A stretch of DNA of 64,000 nucleotides from CAYMRL01 sp964398985 (GCA_964398985.1 CAYNOS010000007.1:14591-78590); one strand, 5' to 3'. Positions 24,787 through 34,107 are shown, counted from the stretch's first letter. A program made the numbers and translations. Notes: generated from the letters alone by a model not told the origin.

Positions 24787-25920
24787 TTATCGGCGTCCGT
24801 TGTTGCGCAGATAGGTCTCCACGTCGCGCTCGTGGGCCGGCAAGTTGGTGTTCGGTCGGAACACAGGAACACCGTCCTCGACGCCATGCAGGAAGTACAG
24901 GTAGGCGAAGCCGTCGTCTGTGTACCTGATGGGAGCGAGCAAGGACAACAAGGCGGCGCGGCCCGGGTTGCCGATCGGTCCTTCAGGGAGGCCGGGGCGG
25001 GTGTAGGTGTTCCAGGGCGTATCCACCCGCAGGTCGCCCGCCACCGCGCTCAGCTCCGGCATCGGCTTGCCGAGCCCGTAGGCCACGGTCGGGTCCGACT
25101 GGAGCGGCATGCCGAACTCGAGCCGGTTGATGAACACGCCCGCGATGATGCCCATCTCCTCGTCGGAGGCGGCTTCCGCCTGCACCATGCTCGCCAAGGT
25201 GACCCAGCCGTGGACCCCGAGACCGATCTCGCCGAGCAGCGCGTCGAGGCCCGCCTCGCCGCCGGGGATGTCGTTCAGCAGGTCGGGAGCCGCGAGTTCC
25301 TGGCGGAAGCGGCTCACCATCTGAGCGAGCGCCTCCTCGGCGGTGGCGTGAACGGGTACGTCGTAGGCGGCCGGGAACAAGTAGCCCTCGAGGCTCGCAC
25401 CGGCCGGCAGGAACGGGGGAGCCACCGCCTCGTTTGGCGCCTCCACCAGCGCCAGCAGCTCGGCCCCGGTCGCGATCTGGTTCTCGGCCAGCCTGGCGGC
25501 CACGTCCACGGCCCGCCAGCCCTCGGGGATCACGATCCTGACGGTGCGCGGGCGGCCTCCCTCGCCGAGGCGCCGCGCCAGTTCCGGCACGCTCAGGGTG
25601 GGCGAGAGGTCGTAGAGCCCCTCGCCTATCGAGGTGTCGAGACCGTTGAGGCGCAAGTAGGTGGTGAACGCCCGCGCCGAGCGCACCAGGCCGACGGCGT
25701 GCAGCTCGTCGGCAACGCGTGCGCCGCCCCACCCGGGCAGCACCTCGAACTCGATGCTCGCCGGGGTGGCGCTGGGCGCCGACAGGATGAAGCGCACGAA
25801 GGTCCATGCGCCAGCCGCCAGCAGGACGATGAACAGAGCGAAGATCGCCAGGCCGCGGCCGCGCCGCGGAGCCGGCTGCTCGGGCTCGCGACGAGCCGAG
25901 ACGGTGCGGCCGTCGCTCAC
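24787..25920 (-). CDS. mltG: Endolytic peptidoglycan transglycosylase MltG
   Basis: A 377-residue membrane-anchored MltG, which cleaves nascent glycan strands and so ends their elongation. There is a cytoplasmic basic tail, one transmembrane helix at about 23-46, a LysM-like region (TVRIVIPEGWRAVDVAARLAE), then the YceG domain with LEGYLFPAAYDVP and the catalytic E249 in ASMVQAEA. GVFINRL, LQSDPTVAYGLG and YTRPGLPEGPIGNPG follow. The GTG start overlaps the ruvX stop (GTGA), so the two are coupled. Confidence 0.95.
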   Translation of the reverse strand: MSDGRTVSARREPEQPAPRRGRGLAIFALFIVLLAAGAWTFVRFILSAPSATPASIEFEVLPGWGGARVADELHAVGLVRSARAFTTYLRLNGLDTSIGEGLYDLSPTLSVPELARRLGEGGRPRTVRIVIPEGWRAVDVAARLAENQIATGAELLALVEAPNEAVAPPFLPAGASLEGYLFPAAYDVPVHATAEEALAQMVSRFRQELAAPDLLNDIPGGEAGLDALLGEIGLGVHGWVTLASMVQAEAASDEEMGIIAGVFINRLEFGMPLQSDPTVAYGLGKPMPELSAVAGDLRVDTPWNTYTRPGLPEGPIGNPGRAALLSLLAPIRYTDDGFAYLYFLHGVEDGVPVFRPNTNLPAHERDVETYLRNNGRR

Positions 25921-26438
25921 AGGTCCTCCAGTGATGGGCTTGCCGGCTGCTGCCGGTCTTCCAGGTGCCGCCTCAGGTACGACTCGAGGATCAACACGGC
26001 CGATGCCTCGTCCACCAACCCCTTGCCGGAGGCCCCTTGCCGCCGCCCTCGCGGCAGCGGACCGCCGCCGATCTGGCGTGTCGCGATGCGGGTGGTGAGG
26101 CGCTCGTCCTCGAAGATGAGTTCGACGCCGCCGGCGAGCTCGGCTTCGAGAGCCTGCGCGAACGCGCGCACCCTGGTGGTCTGCTGCGACTCGCTGCCGT
26201 CCAGCGACAGCGGGAGTCCGACCACGACGGTGACGGCGCCCTCGGCCGCCGCGACGGCGGCGACCGCGCGGGCGTCATGCCGCGCACCGTGGCGCGTGAT
26301 GCTGCCGCGCCCGAACGCCAGCGAGCTGCCCAGCTCGCCGCTGGCGAGGCCGATGCGGGCGTCGCCGACGTCGAGCCCCAATACGGTGCGACCGCTGCGG
26401 TTCGGTGCAGCGTGGGGCCCGGCGCCCGGTGAGGTCAT
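25917..26438 (-). CDS. ruvX: Putative pre-16S rRNA nuclease / Holliday junction resolvase-like YqgF
   Basis: A 173-residue RuvX/YqgF protein with an RNase H fold, best known for maturing the 5' end of 16S rRNA. The opening LGLDVGDARIGLASG carries the first catalytic aspartate, VVVGLPLSLDGSES is the second landmark, and FEDERLTTRIA and KGLVDEASAVLILESYL carry the remaining acidic residues. The C-terminus is about 15 residues longer than usual. The start at 26438 follows the end of alaS by 17 bases; the frame continues open into alaS antisense-frame sequence but is not coding there. Order alaS-ruvX-mltG is common in bacteria. Confidence 0.93.
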   Translation of the reverse strand: MTSPGAGPHAAPNRSGRTVLGLDVGDARIGLASGELGSSLAFGRGSITRHGARHDARAVAAVAAAEGAVTVVVGLPLSLDGSESQQTTRVRAFAQALEAELAGGVELIFEDERLTTRIATRQIGGGPLPRGRRQGASGKGLVDEASAVLILESYLRRHLEDRQQPASPSLEDL

Positions 26439-26455
26439 CGCCCGGCCGGCCAGCC

Positions 26456-29152
26456 TCAGCCGGCCAGCGCCTCCCCGGCGGCGGCGAGGGCCGTGTCCAG
26501 TTGTGTCGCGTCCTTGATGCCGGCCTGCGCCAGGTCGGGCTTGCCGCCACCGCCGCCGCCGGCCTTGGAGGCTATCTGGCGCACGATGCTGCCGGCGTTG
26601 GCGCCGCGCGCTCGCGCCGCCTCCGACGTCTTGACGACCAGCAGGGTCCCGCTGCCGACTACGATCACGTCGACGTCGAGCGAGCGCAGCTGGCTGTCGG
26701 CGGCGTTGCGCAAGGCCGCGGCGTCGAGCCCGTCGAAGGCCACGGTGGCGTAGCGGAAACCGCCGGCCTCCTTGACGTCGGCGCCGCCCGCCTGCGCGCT
26801 CTGGGCCGCGGCGAGCTTGTCGCGCAGGTTGCTGGCTTCGCGCTGGGCGTTCTTCACGTCGGTCTGTAGACGCGCCAGCCGCTCCTCGAGCTGCGCCGGG
26901 CTGCCGCCGAGGCTGGTGGCGAGGCGACCGACGGTCGCGCGCAGGTCGTCGAGGTGCGTGAGGGCGGCGGCGCCGACCAGCGCCTCGATGCGCCTGACGC
27001 CGGCCGACACGGCCTCGTCTGAGGTGATCACCAGAAGCCCGATGCGGCCGGTGCTGGCGGTGTGGGTGCCTCCGCACAGCTCCACCGAGACGGGCTCCTT
27101 GCCCTCCCCGACCGAGACCATGCGCACCTCGGCGCCATACTTCTCGCCGAACAGCATCATCGCGCCGTGGCCCCTGGCCTCGGCCAGCGGCACCACGCGC
27201 CAGGCGACCGTGAGATCGGCTTGGATCCAGCGGTTGACGAGCCGCTCGACCTGCTGGCGCTGGTCGGCGGTCAACGCGCGTGGGTGGGTGAAGTCGAACC
27301 TGAGCCGCTCCGCGGTCACCAACGACCCGGCTTGCGCAACATGGTGGCCCAGCACCTCGCGCAGTGCGGCGTGCAGCAGATGGGTGGCGGTGTGGTGCTT
27401 CTCGGTCTCGCGCCGGGCGGGATCGACGGTGGCGGTGACGCTCATGCCGGCCTGCAGGCTGCCGCGCACGACCTTCAGCTGGTGTAGCCACAGCCCGTGC
27501 GAAGTGCGCTTGGTTCCGAGAACCACGGCGGCTCCCGCGGAGCCGTCGGGCGCGCTCCAGGTGAGCTTGCCGCTGTCGCCGACCTGACCGCCGCCTTCGG
27601 CGTAGAAGGGGGTCGCGTCCAGGATGGCGACGCCCGACGCGCCCTCGCCCAGAGAGGCGACCTCGGCGTCGGCGCTGGTCAGGGCCGCCACCATCACCTC
27701 GGCTTGCGTGTCGGCGTAGCCGGTGAAGCGGCTCTCGCCGAGGCGGGTGGCCAGTTGGCCGTAGAGGTCGCTGGCGGCGGTGAACAGCGTCTTGGCGCCG
27801 CCTTGCCCTTCGCGCGAGGCGTCGCGGGCGCGTTCGCGGGCCTCCTGATAGCCGGCCAGGTCGACCGTGACGCCGCTCTCGGCCGCCAACTCCTGCGTGA
27901 GGTCGAGCGGGAAGCCATAGGTCTGCCACAGGTCGAAGGCCTGCTCGCCCGGCAGCACGGCGACCTGCGGGTCGGCGCCCTTGAGGTCGGCGAGCAGGTT
28001 GCCGACGCGCTCGATGCCCGCCTCGAGGGTGCGCAGGAACTGCTCCTCCTCAGCGGCGAGCACACCGATCACGCGCTCGCGGCCGTCGACGAGTTCGGGG
28101 TAGGCGTTGCCCATCGACTCGATGACAGGGTCCACCAGGCGGCTCAGGGTCGCGTCGCGCAACCCCAGTAGCCAGGCGTGCCTGAGGGCGCGCCGCGCCA
28201 GCATCTTGACCACGTAACCGGCGCCGTCGTTGGCAGGCAACACCCCGTCGGTGATCGCGAACGCGACCGCGCGGGCGTGGTCGGCGATCACGCGGTGCGA
28301 GAGGCTCTGCCGGCCGGCGTAGGGCTGGCCGGAAAGCTTGGCGACCTGGCGGATCGTCGGCTGGAAGAGCTCGGTGCCGTAGGCGTCGTCGGCGCCGGTC
28401 ATCAGCGTCACCAGGCGCTCGAAGCCGAGGCCGGTGTCGATGTTCTGCTGCGGCAGCGGCACCAGCTCGCCGCCGTCGCGGCGGTCGAACTGGGTGAAGA
28501 CGAGGTTCCAGAACTCGATGTAGCGGTCGCCGCTGCCGGTGTTCGGCCCGGACTCATCTGCGGTGCCGAACCGCGGGCCGCGGTCGTAGAAGATCTCCGA
28601 GCAGGGTCCGCATGGGCCATTGGGGCCTTCGGAGACGGCGTTGGCGGGCCAGAAGTTCTCGTCCTCGTCCCAGCGCGAGAGCTTGCTCTGCGGCACGCCG
28701 ATCTCGCCGGTCCAGATGCCGGCCGCCTGATCGTCGTCCAGGTAGACGGTGACGTGGAGCCGTTCCGGGTCGAGTCCGAGCCAATCCTTGGAGGTGGCGA
28801 ACTCCCACGCCCAGGCCGAGGCCTCCGACTTGAAGTAGTCGCCGAACGAGAAGTTGCCGAGCATCTCGAAGAACGAGTGGTGGCGCAGGGTGCGGCCGAC
28901 GTTCTCGATGTCGTTGATGCGCAGGCACTTCTGCACCGTCGCGACGCGCTTCCAGACGCCTTCGATCCCGGCGAACTTGGGAGTGGCGCCGAGGAAGTAC
29001 GGCTTGAACTGCACCATGCCGGCGCTGGTGAACATCAGCGTCGGGTCTTGCGACCGCACGGACGCCGATGGGTACTCGAGGTGGCCGCGCTCCACGAAGA
29101 AGCGCAAGAAGCTGTTCCTGAGCGCGTCGATCTCGCTTATGCCGTAAGACAC
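26456..29152 (-). CDS. alaS: Alanine--tRNA ligase
   Basis: An 898-residue alanyl-tRNA synthetase. The class II catalytic core begins with LRNSFLRFFVERGH and has motif 2 RHHSFFEMLGNFSFGDYFK. The editing domain carries HHTATHLLHAAL and, later, ELCGGTHTASTGRIG, the zinc and deacylation residues. The C-Ala domain includes a glycine-rich GGGGGGKPDLAQAG. GTG at 29152 is chosen: GGAGGAAC is just upstream, and the conserved N-terminus (SEIDALRNSF) follows. An in-frame ATG 81 bases upstream adds non-conserved residues. Confidence 0.97.
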   Translation of the reverse strand: MSYGISEIDALRNSFLRFFVERGHLEYPSASVRSQDPTLMFTSAGMVQFKPYFLGATPKFAGIEGVWKRVATVQKCLRINDIENVGRTLRHHSFFEMLGNFSFGDYFKSEASAWAWEFATSKDWLGLDPERLHVTVYLDDDQAAGIWTGEIGVPQSKLSRWDEDENFWPANAVSEGPNGPCGPCSEIFYDRGPRFGTADESGPNTGSGDRYIEFWNLVFTQFDRRDGGELVPLPQQNIDTGLGFERLVTLMTGADDAYGTELFQPTIRQVAKLSGQPYAGRQSLSHRVIADHARAVAFAITDGVLPANDGAGYVVKMLARRALRHAWLLGLRDATLSRLVDPVIESMGNAYPELVDGRERVIGVLAAEEEQFLRTLEAGIERVGNLLADLKGADPQVAVLPGEQAFDLWQTYGFPLDLTQELAAESGVTVDLAGYQEARERARDASREGQGGAKTLFTAASDLYGQLATRLGESRFTGYADTQAEVMVAALTSADAEVASLGEGASGVAILDATPFYAEGGGQVGDSGKLTWSAPDGSAGAAVVLGTKRTSHGLWLHQLKVVRGSLQAGMSVTATVDPARRETEKHHTATHLLHAALREVLGHHVAQAGSLVTAERLRFDFTHPRALTADQRQQVERLVNRWIQADLTVAWRVVPLAEARGHGAMMLFGEKYGAEVRMVSVGEGKEPVSVELCGGTHTASTGRIGLLVITSDEAVSAGVRRIEALVGAAALTHLDDLRATVGRLATSLGGSPAQLEERLARLQTDVKNAQREASNLRDKLAAAQSAQAGGADVKEAGGFRYATVAFDGLDAAALRNAADSQLRSLDVDVIVVGSGTLLVVKTSEAARARGANAGSIVRQIASKAGGGGGGKPDLAQAGIKDATQLDTALAAAGEALAG

Positions 29153-29240
29153 CGTTCCTCCAGGCTCAACGGCTGCACAGTATACCGGCGGGTCGGGAGT
29201 CTGGCTGCTGCGCCGACGAGCCCGCTGCGGCACCTTGGGG

Positions 29241-29246
29241 TATGGT
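29241..29246 (+). promoter_or_regulatory. Leaderless -10 box for the MFS gene
   Basis: TATGGT followed by seven bases and the ATG at 29254. An earlier ATG at 29242 lies inside this box, so the later one is the probable start. Confidence 0.5.
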
Positions 29247-29253
29247 TCGCGCG

Positions 29254-30396
29254 ATGTCGACGCGCGCCCAGCTGTTCTCGCGGGAGACGCGTCCCGGGCT
29301 GTTGCTCAGCGCCGCGACGTTCATGCTGATCGGGCTCGGCAACACCCTCTACGGGCCGGCGTTCGAGCGCTTCGCGCTGCGCCACCAGATCGGCCTCGAC
29401 AGCGTCGGCCTGCTGGTCAGCGCGCAGTTCGGCGGGGCGCTGCTGGCGATCGCCTCCTCGGGCCTGCTGCTCGAGTGCTTCGGGTACCGCCGGTTGATCG
29501 TCGCGGGTGCCGGGCTGGTCGTGGTGGGAGCACTGACCGTGGCTCACGCGCCGAGCTGGCCCTTGACGCTGGCGGCGGCCGGCGTCCACGGGGCAGGTAC
29601 CGGCCTGCTCGTCGCCAGCGTCAACCTGCTGACGACGCGGCTCTTCGAGAACGCGGCGACGCCCGCCCTCAACCTGATGAACGCCGTCTACGGCATCGGG
29701 GCGATCGCCGGCCCGCTGGTCGTGGCCCTCAGCACCCCCAGGTTGGAGCCGCCCTTCTACCTGCTGGCGGTCGCCGGGTTGGCGGTGGTGGTCGGCGCGA
29801 CGCGCGTCAGCCTTCCGGCAGTGAGACGCCCGCCGGTCACGGCCAGGACGGCTCCGGTCGGTCTGGTCTTGATGTTCGCTCTGGTGCTGTTCTTCTACAT
29901 CGGCACCGAGGTCGGCATCACCTCGTGGGAGACCGAGCACCTGAGCGAGCGCTTCGGGGCGGCGAGAGCGGCGGCGTTCACCTCGCTGTTCTGGGTGGCC
30001 ACGACGCTCGGACGGCTGTTGGCGGTGCCGCTGTCGACCCGCGTGGCGCCGGGCCCGCTGGTCGTTGGCGCCCTTGGCCTCGGCATCGCGAGCCTGCTGG
30101 CGGCCCAGGTGCTGCCGTTGGCGCCGGTCTTCTACGCGCTGGCGGGGCTCTCGATCGCCCCGGTGTTCGCGACCACGGTCGCGTGGTTCACCGCCGTGCT
30201 CGGCGACCGCTCCGAGCGTTACGCGCCGCTGATGCTGGCAGGTGGCAATCTCGGGCCGGTGACGACCGCGCCGATCATCGGGGGTGTGGTGGCGGCCGTC
30301 GGCTCCGGCGCCATACCCCTGATGCTGGCGGCACTGGCGACTTGCGGTCTGTTGGCGGCCGTGACCCTGCTGGTCAGTCTCGGTCGGCGGGCGTGA
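29254..30396 (+). CDS. Major facilitator superfamily transporter
   Basis: A 380-residue MFS carrier with about twelve membrane helices, somewhat similar to the FucP/sugar-transporter branch: GLGNTLYGPAFERFALRHQIGLDSVGLLVSAQFGG in two parts, then LLEYFG-like LLLECFGYRRLIVAGAG between helices 2 and 3, and the second-half YIGTEVGITSWETEHL, which recalls sugar permeases. Substrate unknown; a sugar or drug is possible. It starts 101 bases from alaS, divergently, and ends convergently overlapping the next gene by 23 bases. Confidence 0.85.
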   Translation: MSTRAQLFSRETRPGLLLSAATFMLIGLGNTLYGPAFERFALRHQIGLDSVGLLVSAQFGGALLAIASSGLLLECFGYRRLIVAGAGLVVVGALTVAHAPSWPLTLAAAGVHGAGTGLLVASVNLLTTRLFENAATPALNLMNAVYGIGAIAGPLVVALSTPRLEPPFYLLAVAGLAVVVGATRVSLPAVRRPPVTARTAPVGLVLMFALVLFFYIGTEVGITSWETEHLSERFGAARAAAFTSLFWVATTLGRLLAVPLSTRVAPGPLVVGALGLGIASLLAAQVLPLAPVFYALAGLSIAPVFATTVAWFTAVLGDRSERYAPLMLAGGNLGPVTTAPIIGGVVAAVGSGAIPLMLAALATCGLLAAVTLLVSLGRRA

Positions 30397-31651
30397 GACG
30401 CGGTGGCGCGAACAGCGAGCCCAGCAGAGCGACGAGCGCGATCAGCGGCGGTCCGAGGCTGGCGTAGGCAGCCGCCGGCAGCACCCAGAACACCGCCCAG
30501 GCGGTCGGCCACAGCCCCGTCAGCGTCACCAGAGTCGCCAGCATCGCCAGCACCGCCACCGCCAGCCAGTTGGCCGGCGAGAACGCGCGTGCTCCGAAAA
30601 GCGCGCGGGCGACGGCCACCAGCGCGAGGCTGACCGCCCCCAACAGGAACGCGTGCAGCAACAGCACATGGACGCCCTGAGCAGCGACCCAGCGCTCGCC
30701 GGCAGCAGTCGCCAACGCCAACTCGAAGACCGCCTTGACCGCCAGCAGCGCCACCGCCAGACGCGCGAGCCACGCCGCCTGACGGTCGCCCCCCAGCAGT
30801 GGCAGGCCCAAACGCAGCCTCGGCCACAGCAGCGCGATCAGCCACAGCCAACCGGCGGCGGCCAGGGCGCCGGCGATGCCGATCGGCAACCCCAGACCGG
30901 GAACGCCGTAGGCGTCCTGGGCCAGGCGCGCCAGTGAGCGCACCGCCAGACTGCCGGCGAGCAGCCAGGCAGCCGCGCCGGCACCGGTTGGCAACAGGTG
31001 CGCGCCGTCGGTGCCAGCCCGCGAGGCAGCGAGGAACAGCGCCGCCAGCACCCCGACCCCGAACCAGCCGTCCGCGAAGCCGGTCAGGAACAGGTCGACG
31101 AACGCCGCCATCGTCACCGGCGTCAGAGTCCCGCCGGCGCCCGCCTGAGCCAGCAGTGCCGCGCCCAGCGACGAGACCAGCAGCATCACCACCGCGCCGT
31201 CGAACAGCCGGAGGATCACATCGCGCGGCAGGCGCCAGGAGCCGATCAGGTAGCAGACCGCGAACGCGTACCACGGCAGTCCGTTGAGACCGGAGACCAT
31301 CATCGAGAGCGGTAGCTCGCGGCCCAGGAAGTCGAGCATCCCGTAGCCGCTGAGTAGGAACGGCACGTAGGCGGCGAGCCCCAGCAGCGCGGCCGAGCCA
31401 GCGATCACGCTCGCACCGGGCAACTTGCGGCCGCGTCGTGAGAGAGCGAGTGCCGCCGACAGCATCAGCACCGGCGTGGCCCACGAGAAGAACATCAGGT
31501 GTGAGTGGGCGTGACGGATGTTGCCGAGCACCAGCGAGAGCGGCGCTCCCTGGTACATCGCGAAGCGCAGCGCGGCGCCGGTGCCGGCAGCCAACACGAA
31601 GCTGGCGAGGGCCAGTCTCCAGACCGGCCGCCAAGCGAGGCCGTGCGCCAC
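30374..31651 (-). CDS. Multi-pass membrane protein with an RHAHSH motif, unknown
   Basis: A 425-residue protein with roughly eleven or twelve hydrophobic helices and short loops. Near the start, helix 2 begins RHAHSHLMFFSWATP (residues 46-60). Three histidines on one helix face recall heme- or metal-binding helices of heme-copper oxidase subunit I and NnrS-like proteins, but the rest shows no oxidase signature I can point to. No cofactor or substrate can be assigned. It lies 9 bases after the phosphonate-transport operon on the same strand, so it may be read from that transcript. Confidence 0.7.
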   Translation of the reverse strand: MAHGLAWRPVWRLALASFVLAAGTGAALRFAMYQGAPLSLVLGNIRHAHSHLMFFSWATPVLMLSAALALSRRGRKLPGASVIAGSAALLGLAAYVPFLLSGYGMLDFLGRELPLSMMVSGLNGLPWYAFAVCYLIGSWRLPRDVILRLFDGAVVMLLVSSLGAALLAQAGAGGTLTPVTMAAFVDLFLTGFADGWFGVGVLAALFLAASRAGTDGAHLLPTGAGAAAWLLAGSLAVRSLARLAQDAYGVPGLGLPIGIAGALAAAGWLWLIALLWPRLRLGLPLLGGDRQAAWLARLAVALLAVKAVFELALATAAGERWVAAQGVHVLLLHAFLLGAVSLALVAVARALFGARAFSPANWLAVAVLAMLATLVTLTGLWPTAWAVFWVLPAAAYASLGPPLIALVALLGSLFAPPRLTPADRD

Positions 31652-31659
31652 GCGCTACC

Positions 31660-32481
31660 TCACACGAGCCGGCGGCGGAGGCGCGAGCTGACCGCGTCCA
31701 CGACCACGACGAACGTGATGATGACGATCAGGAACATCGAGATCTCGTCCCATACGCGAAAGTTGAGGCGCTGGATGAGCGGCGCGCCGATGCCGCCGGC
31801 CCCGACCATGCCCAAGACGGTGGCCGAGCGCAGGTTGATCTCGAAGCGGTAGAGCACGTAGGACAAGAACTCGGGCATGACTTGCGGGACGACCCCGTAA
31901 AGGAACACCTGAACCTGGTTGCCGCCGGCCGCGCGAATGGCCTCGGGCGGGCCGGGATCGATGCCTTCGACGACGTCCGAGAAGATCTTGCCGAGGAAGC
32001 CGATCGAATGCAGGCCCATCGCCATGATGCCGGCTGTGGGACCCAGCCCCAGCGCGGCGACGAAGATGATCGCCAACAGGATCTCGGGGAACGTGCGGAT
32101 CGCGACCAGCGCGCCTTTGCCGGGAAGCGCCCAGCGGGTGCCGCCGAGCAGGTTGCCGGAGGCGAGGAACGCCAGCGGGAAGGCGAGGATGCCTCCCAAC
32201 ATGGTCCCGAGAATCGCCATGAAGAAGGTCTGGCCCATGGCCCCGAAGGCGAGCGGGAAGACCTCTGTGTCCGGGTTGGTGAAGCCGCGCCACAGCGGCG
32301 GAAGGCTGCGCCCGAGGCCCGTTTGGATGCGCTGCCAGGTCGGCAGCGACATCGTCGTCATGGCGAGCACCAGGAGCCCGAGTACCGCCGCGGCGGCGAT
32401 GAACAGGAGCAGCTGGTTCCGGCGGATGTTGGATGGTGGCCCGGGCGCCCGCTCCAGGGCTCTGACGGAAGCCGCGCTCAT
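31660..32481 (-). CDS. phnE: Phosphonate-type ABC transporter permease (second PhnE)
   Basis: A 273-residue permease of the PhnE family. FRTFPEI-like IRTFPEILLAIIFVAALGLGP and the EAA loop EGIDPGPPEAIRAAGGNQ are diagnostic; LRSATVLGMVGAGGIGAPL closes the coupling region. Its ATG overlaps the stop of the first PhnE (ATATGA), so the two permeases are made together and probably form a heterodimer. A longer upstream frame overlaps phnE1 and is not coding. Confidence 0.92.
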   Translation of the reverse strand: MSAASVRALERAPGPPSNIRRNQLLLFIAAAAVLGLLVLAMTTMSLPTWQRIQTGLGRSLPPLWRGFTNPDTEVFPLAFGAMGQTFFMAILGTMLGGILAFPLAFLASGNLLGGTRWALPGKGALVAIRTFPEILLAIIFVAALGLGPTAGIMAMGLHSIGFLGKIFSDVVEGIDPGPPEAIRAAGGNQVQVFLYGVVPQVMPEFLSYVLYRFEINLRSATVLGMVGAGGIGAPLIQRLNFRVWDEISMFLIVIITFVVVVDAVSSRLRRRLV

Positions 32482-33284
32482 ATCAGCTTCGACCTCGCCC
32501 ACACGGACAACCCGTCGATGACCAACACCACCGCGAAGACCACCAGGATGATCATCCCGACGGCCGTGTAGTCGAAGAAGTTGAGCCTGACGTTGAGCAG
32601 GAACCCGATGCCGCCGGCGCCAACCAGGCCGATGATCACCGAGGCTCTGACGTTGATCTCGAACGAATAGAGGATGTAGGAGACCATGGTGGCCGCCACC
32701 TGCGGCACCACCGCGAACAGGATCGACGTGTTGCGCCCGGCGCCGGCCGCCTTCAGCGCCTCCAGGGGGCCAGGATCGATCGCCTCGACGGTCTCGGATC
32801 CCAGCTTCGCCAGGATGCCGACCGTGAACAGGGTCAGCGCCACCGCCCCAGGCAGCGGACCGACGACCAGGATCGGCACCAGCATCGCTGCCCACAGGAG
32901 GTCCGGGATCGACCTGAGGATCGTCAGCAGCGTGCGGGCGATCCACATCGAGATCGGATCGATGGCGGTGTTGGCTGATGCCAGGAAGATCAGCGGCATC
33001 GCCAGCAGCGTGCCGAAGAAGGTGCCAACGTACGCGATCTGCAAGGTCTCGAGGAGCGCGTTGCGGATGGCCGGCAGGAAGCTGAAGTCGGGCGCCAACC
33101 TGCCGAGGAAGTTCCAGAAGTCCTGCGTGCCCCCGAGCAGCGCCGGGAAGTTGAAGTTCGTCTGCCGGAAGGCGATGACGACGACCGTGGCGATCAAGGC
33201 GAAGGTCAGGTAGCTCTTGAGCCGTGACGCCAAAGGCGCGGACGGGGCCCGCTCGAGCGCGGCTGCGACGGGCGCCTCAGCCAC
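32478..33284 (-). CDS. phnE: Phosphonate-type ABC transporter permease (first PhnE)
   Basis: A 268-residue PhnE. Typical features are ILRSIPDLLWAAMLVPILVVGPLPG, the EAA loop EAIDPGPLEALKAAGAG, and VRASVIIGLVGAGGIGFLL. GTG at 33284 is chosen because it overlaps the phnC stop by a few bases, matching the tight coupling along this operon; upstream in-frame codons lie inside phnC. Confidence 0.92.
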   Translation of the reverse strand: MAEAPVAAALERAPSAPLASRLKSYLTFALIATVVVIAFRQTNFNFPALLGGTQDFWNFLGRLAPDFSFLPAIRNALLETLQIAYVGTFFGTLLAMPLIFLASANTAIDPISMWIARTLLTILRSIPDLLWAAMLVPILVVGPLPGAVALTLFTVGILAKLGSETVEAIDPGPLEALKAAGAGRNTSILFAVVPQVAATMVSYILYSFEINVRASVIIGLVGAGGIGFLLNVRLNFFDYTAVGMIILVVFAVVLVIDGLSVWARSKLI

Positions 33285-34050
33285 CGCGGAGGTCCTTCTC
33301 CTTGTCGATAGGCCGGCCGTAGATCTCCTCGAAGGCCCGGTCGGTCGCGTCATCGGGGGTGCCGTCGAACACGATCACACCGTCGCGCATACCGATGATG
33401 CGGTCGGCGTAGTCGCGGGCCATGTCGATGAAGTGAAGGTTGACGAGCGTGGTGATGTCGTCCTCGCGAGCTATGCGCTTGAGGTCGGTCATGACGGCGT
33501 GCGAGGTGGGTGGGTCGAGGCTGGCGACGGGCTCGTCGGCGAGCATGATGGTCGGCCGCTGAGCCAGCGCCCTGGCGATGCCCACGCGTTGCTGCTGGCC
33601 GCCGGAGAGCGCGTCCGCGCGCACGTACGCCTTCTCAGGGATTCCGACGCGCTTGAGACAGTCGTAGGCGATGTCGATGTCGTTACGAGGGAACAGCCCC
33701 AGCATCCCGCGCCAGGCCGGCAGGTCACCCAGCCGCCCTGCCAGCACGTTGCGCAGCACCCCGGAGCGCTTCACCAGGTTGAAGGTCTGGAAGATCATCC
33801 CGATGTCGGAGCGCAAGCGGCGCAGTTCGCCACCGCGCGCTTGGGTGACGTTCTCGTTCTCGATCCAGACGCTGCCTTGCGAGGGGACGACGAGGTTGTT
33901 GACGGTGCGGATCAGGGTCGACTTGCCGGCGCCCGAGAGGCCGACGATGACCAGGAACTGCCCACGCGGGACCTCCAGGTCGATGCCCTTCAGCGCCTTG
34001 AGGCCCGTCTTGTACGTAACCTCGACGTCTCTGAACGAGATGTGGGACAC
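33277..34050 (-). CDS. phnC: Phosphonate-type ABC transporter ATP-binding protein
   Basis: A 257-residue PhnC ATPase. Walker A GLSGAGKST is at 37-45, the signature LSGGQQQRVGIARAL follows, and Walker B IMLADEPVASLDP. FQTFNLVKRSGVLRNVLAGRL is the PhnC-specific Q-loop region. Energises import with the two PhnE permeases and the binding protein. GTG start, 76 bases after phnD, with a strong hairpin between. Confidence 0.94.
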   Translation of the reverse strand: MSHISFRDVEVTYKTGLKALKGIDLEVPRGQFLVIVGLSGAGKSTLIRTVNNLVVPSQGSVWIENENVTQARGGELRRLRSDIGMIFQTFNLVKRSGVLRNVLAGRLGDLPAWRGMLGLFPRNDIDIAYDCLKRVGIPEKAYVRADALSGGQQQRVGIARALAQRPTIMLADEPVASLDPPTSHAVMTDLKRIAREDDITTLVNLHFIDMARDYADRIIGMRDGVIVFDGTPDDATDRAFEEIYGRPIDKEKDLRGG

Positions 34051-34072
34051 GCTGGAAGCCTACCCCAAGAGC

Positions 34073-34107
34073 GCGGCCGGCGTGGACGCAAATGCCCCGC
34101 CGGCCGC
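34073..34107 (-). other. Intercistronic hairpin between phnD and phnC
   Basis: GCGGCCGGCG and its complement form a perfect 10-bp stem with a 15-base loop. No T run follows in the transcript direction, so it looks more like an mRNA-end stabiliser or attenuator that keeps the binding protein in excess than a full terminator. Confidence 0.6.

Noticed and set aside
26438..27929. A long minus-strand frame that would fuse ruvX to about 500 extra residues.
   Set aside because: The extra part is an out-of-frame reading of alaS with arginine-rich, unstructured composition. RuvX homology begins right after 26438.
30374..31651. Calling the RHAHSH protein a heme-copper oxidase subunit I.
   Set aside because: Only one of the several expected histidine motifs is present and no copper-site signature is visible, so the name is not supported.
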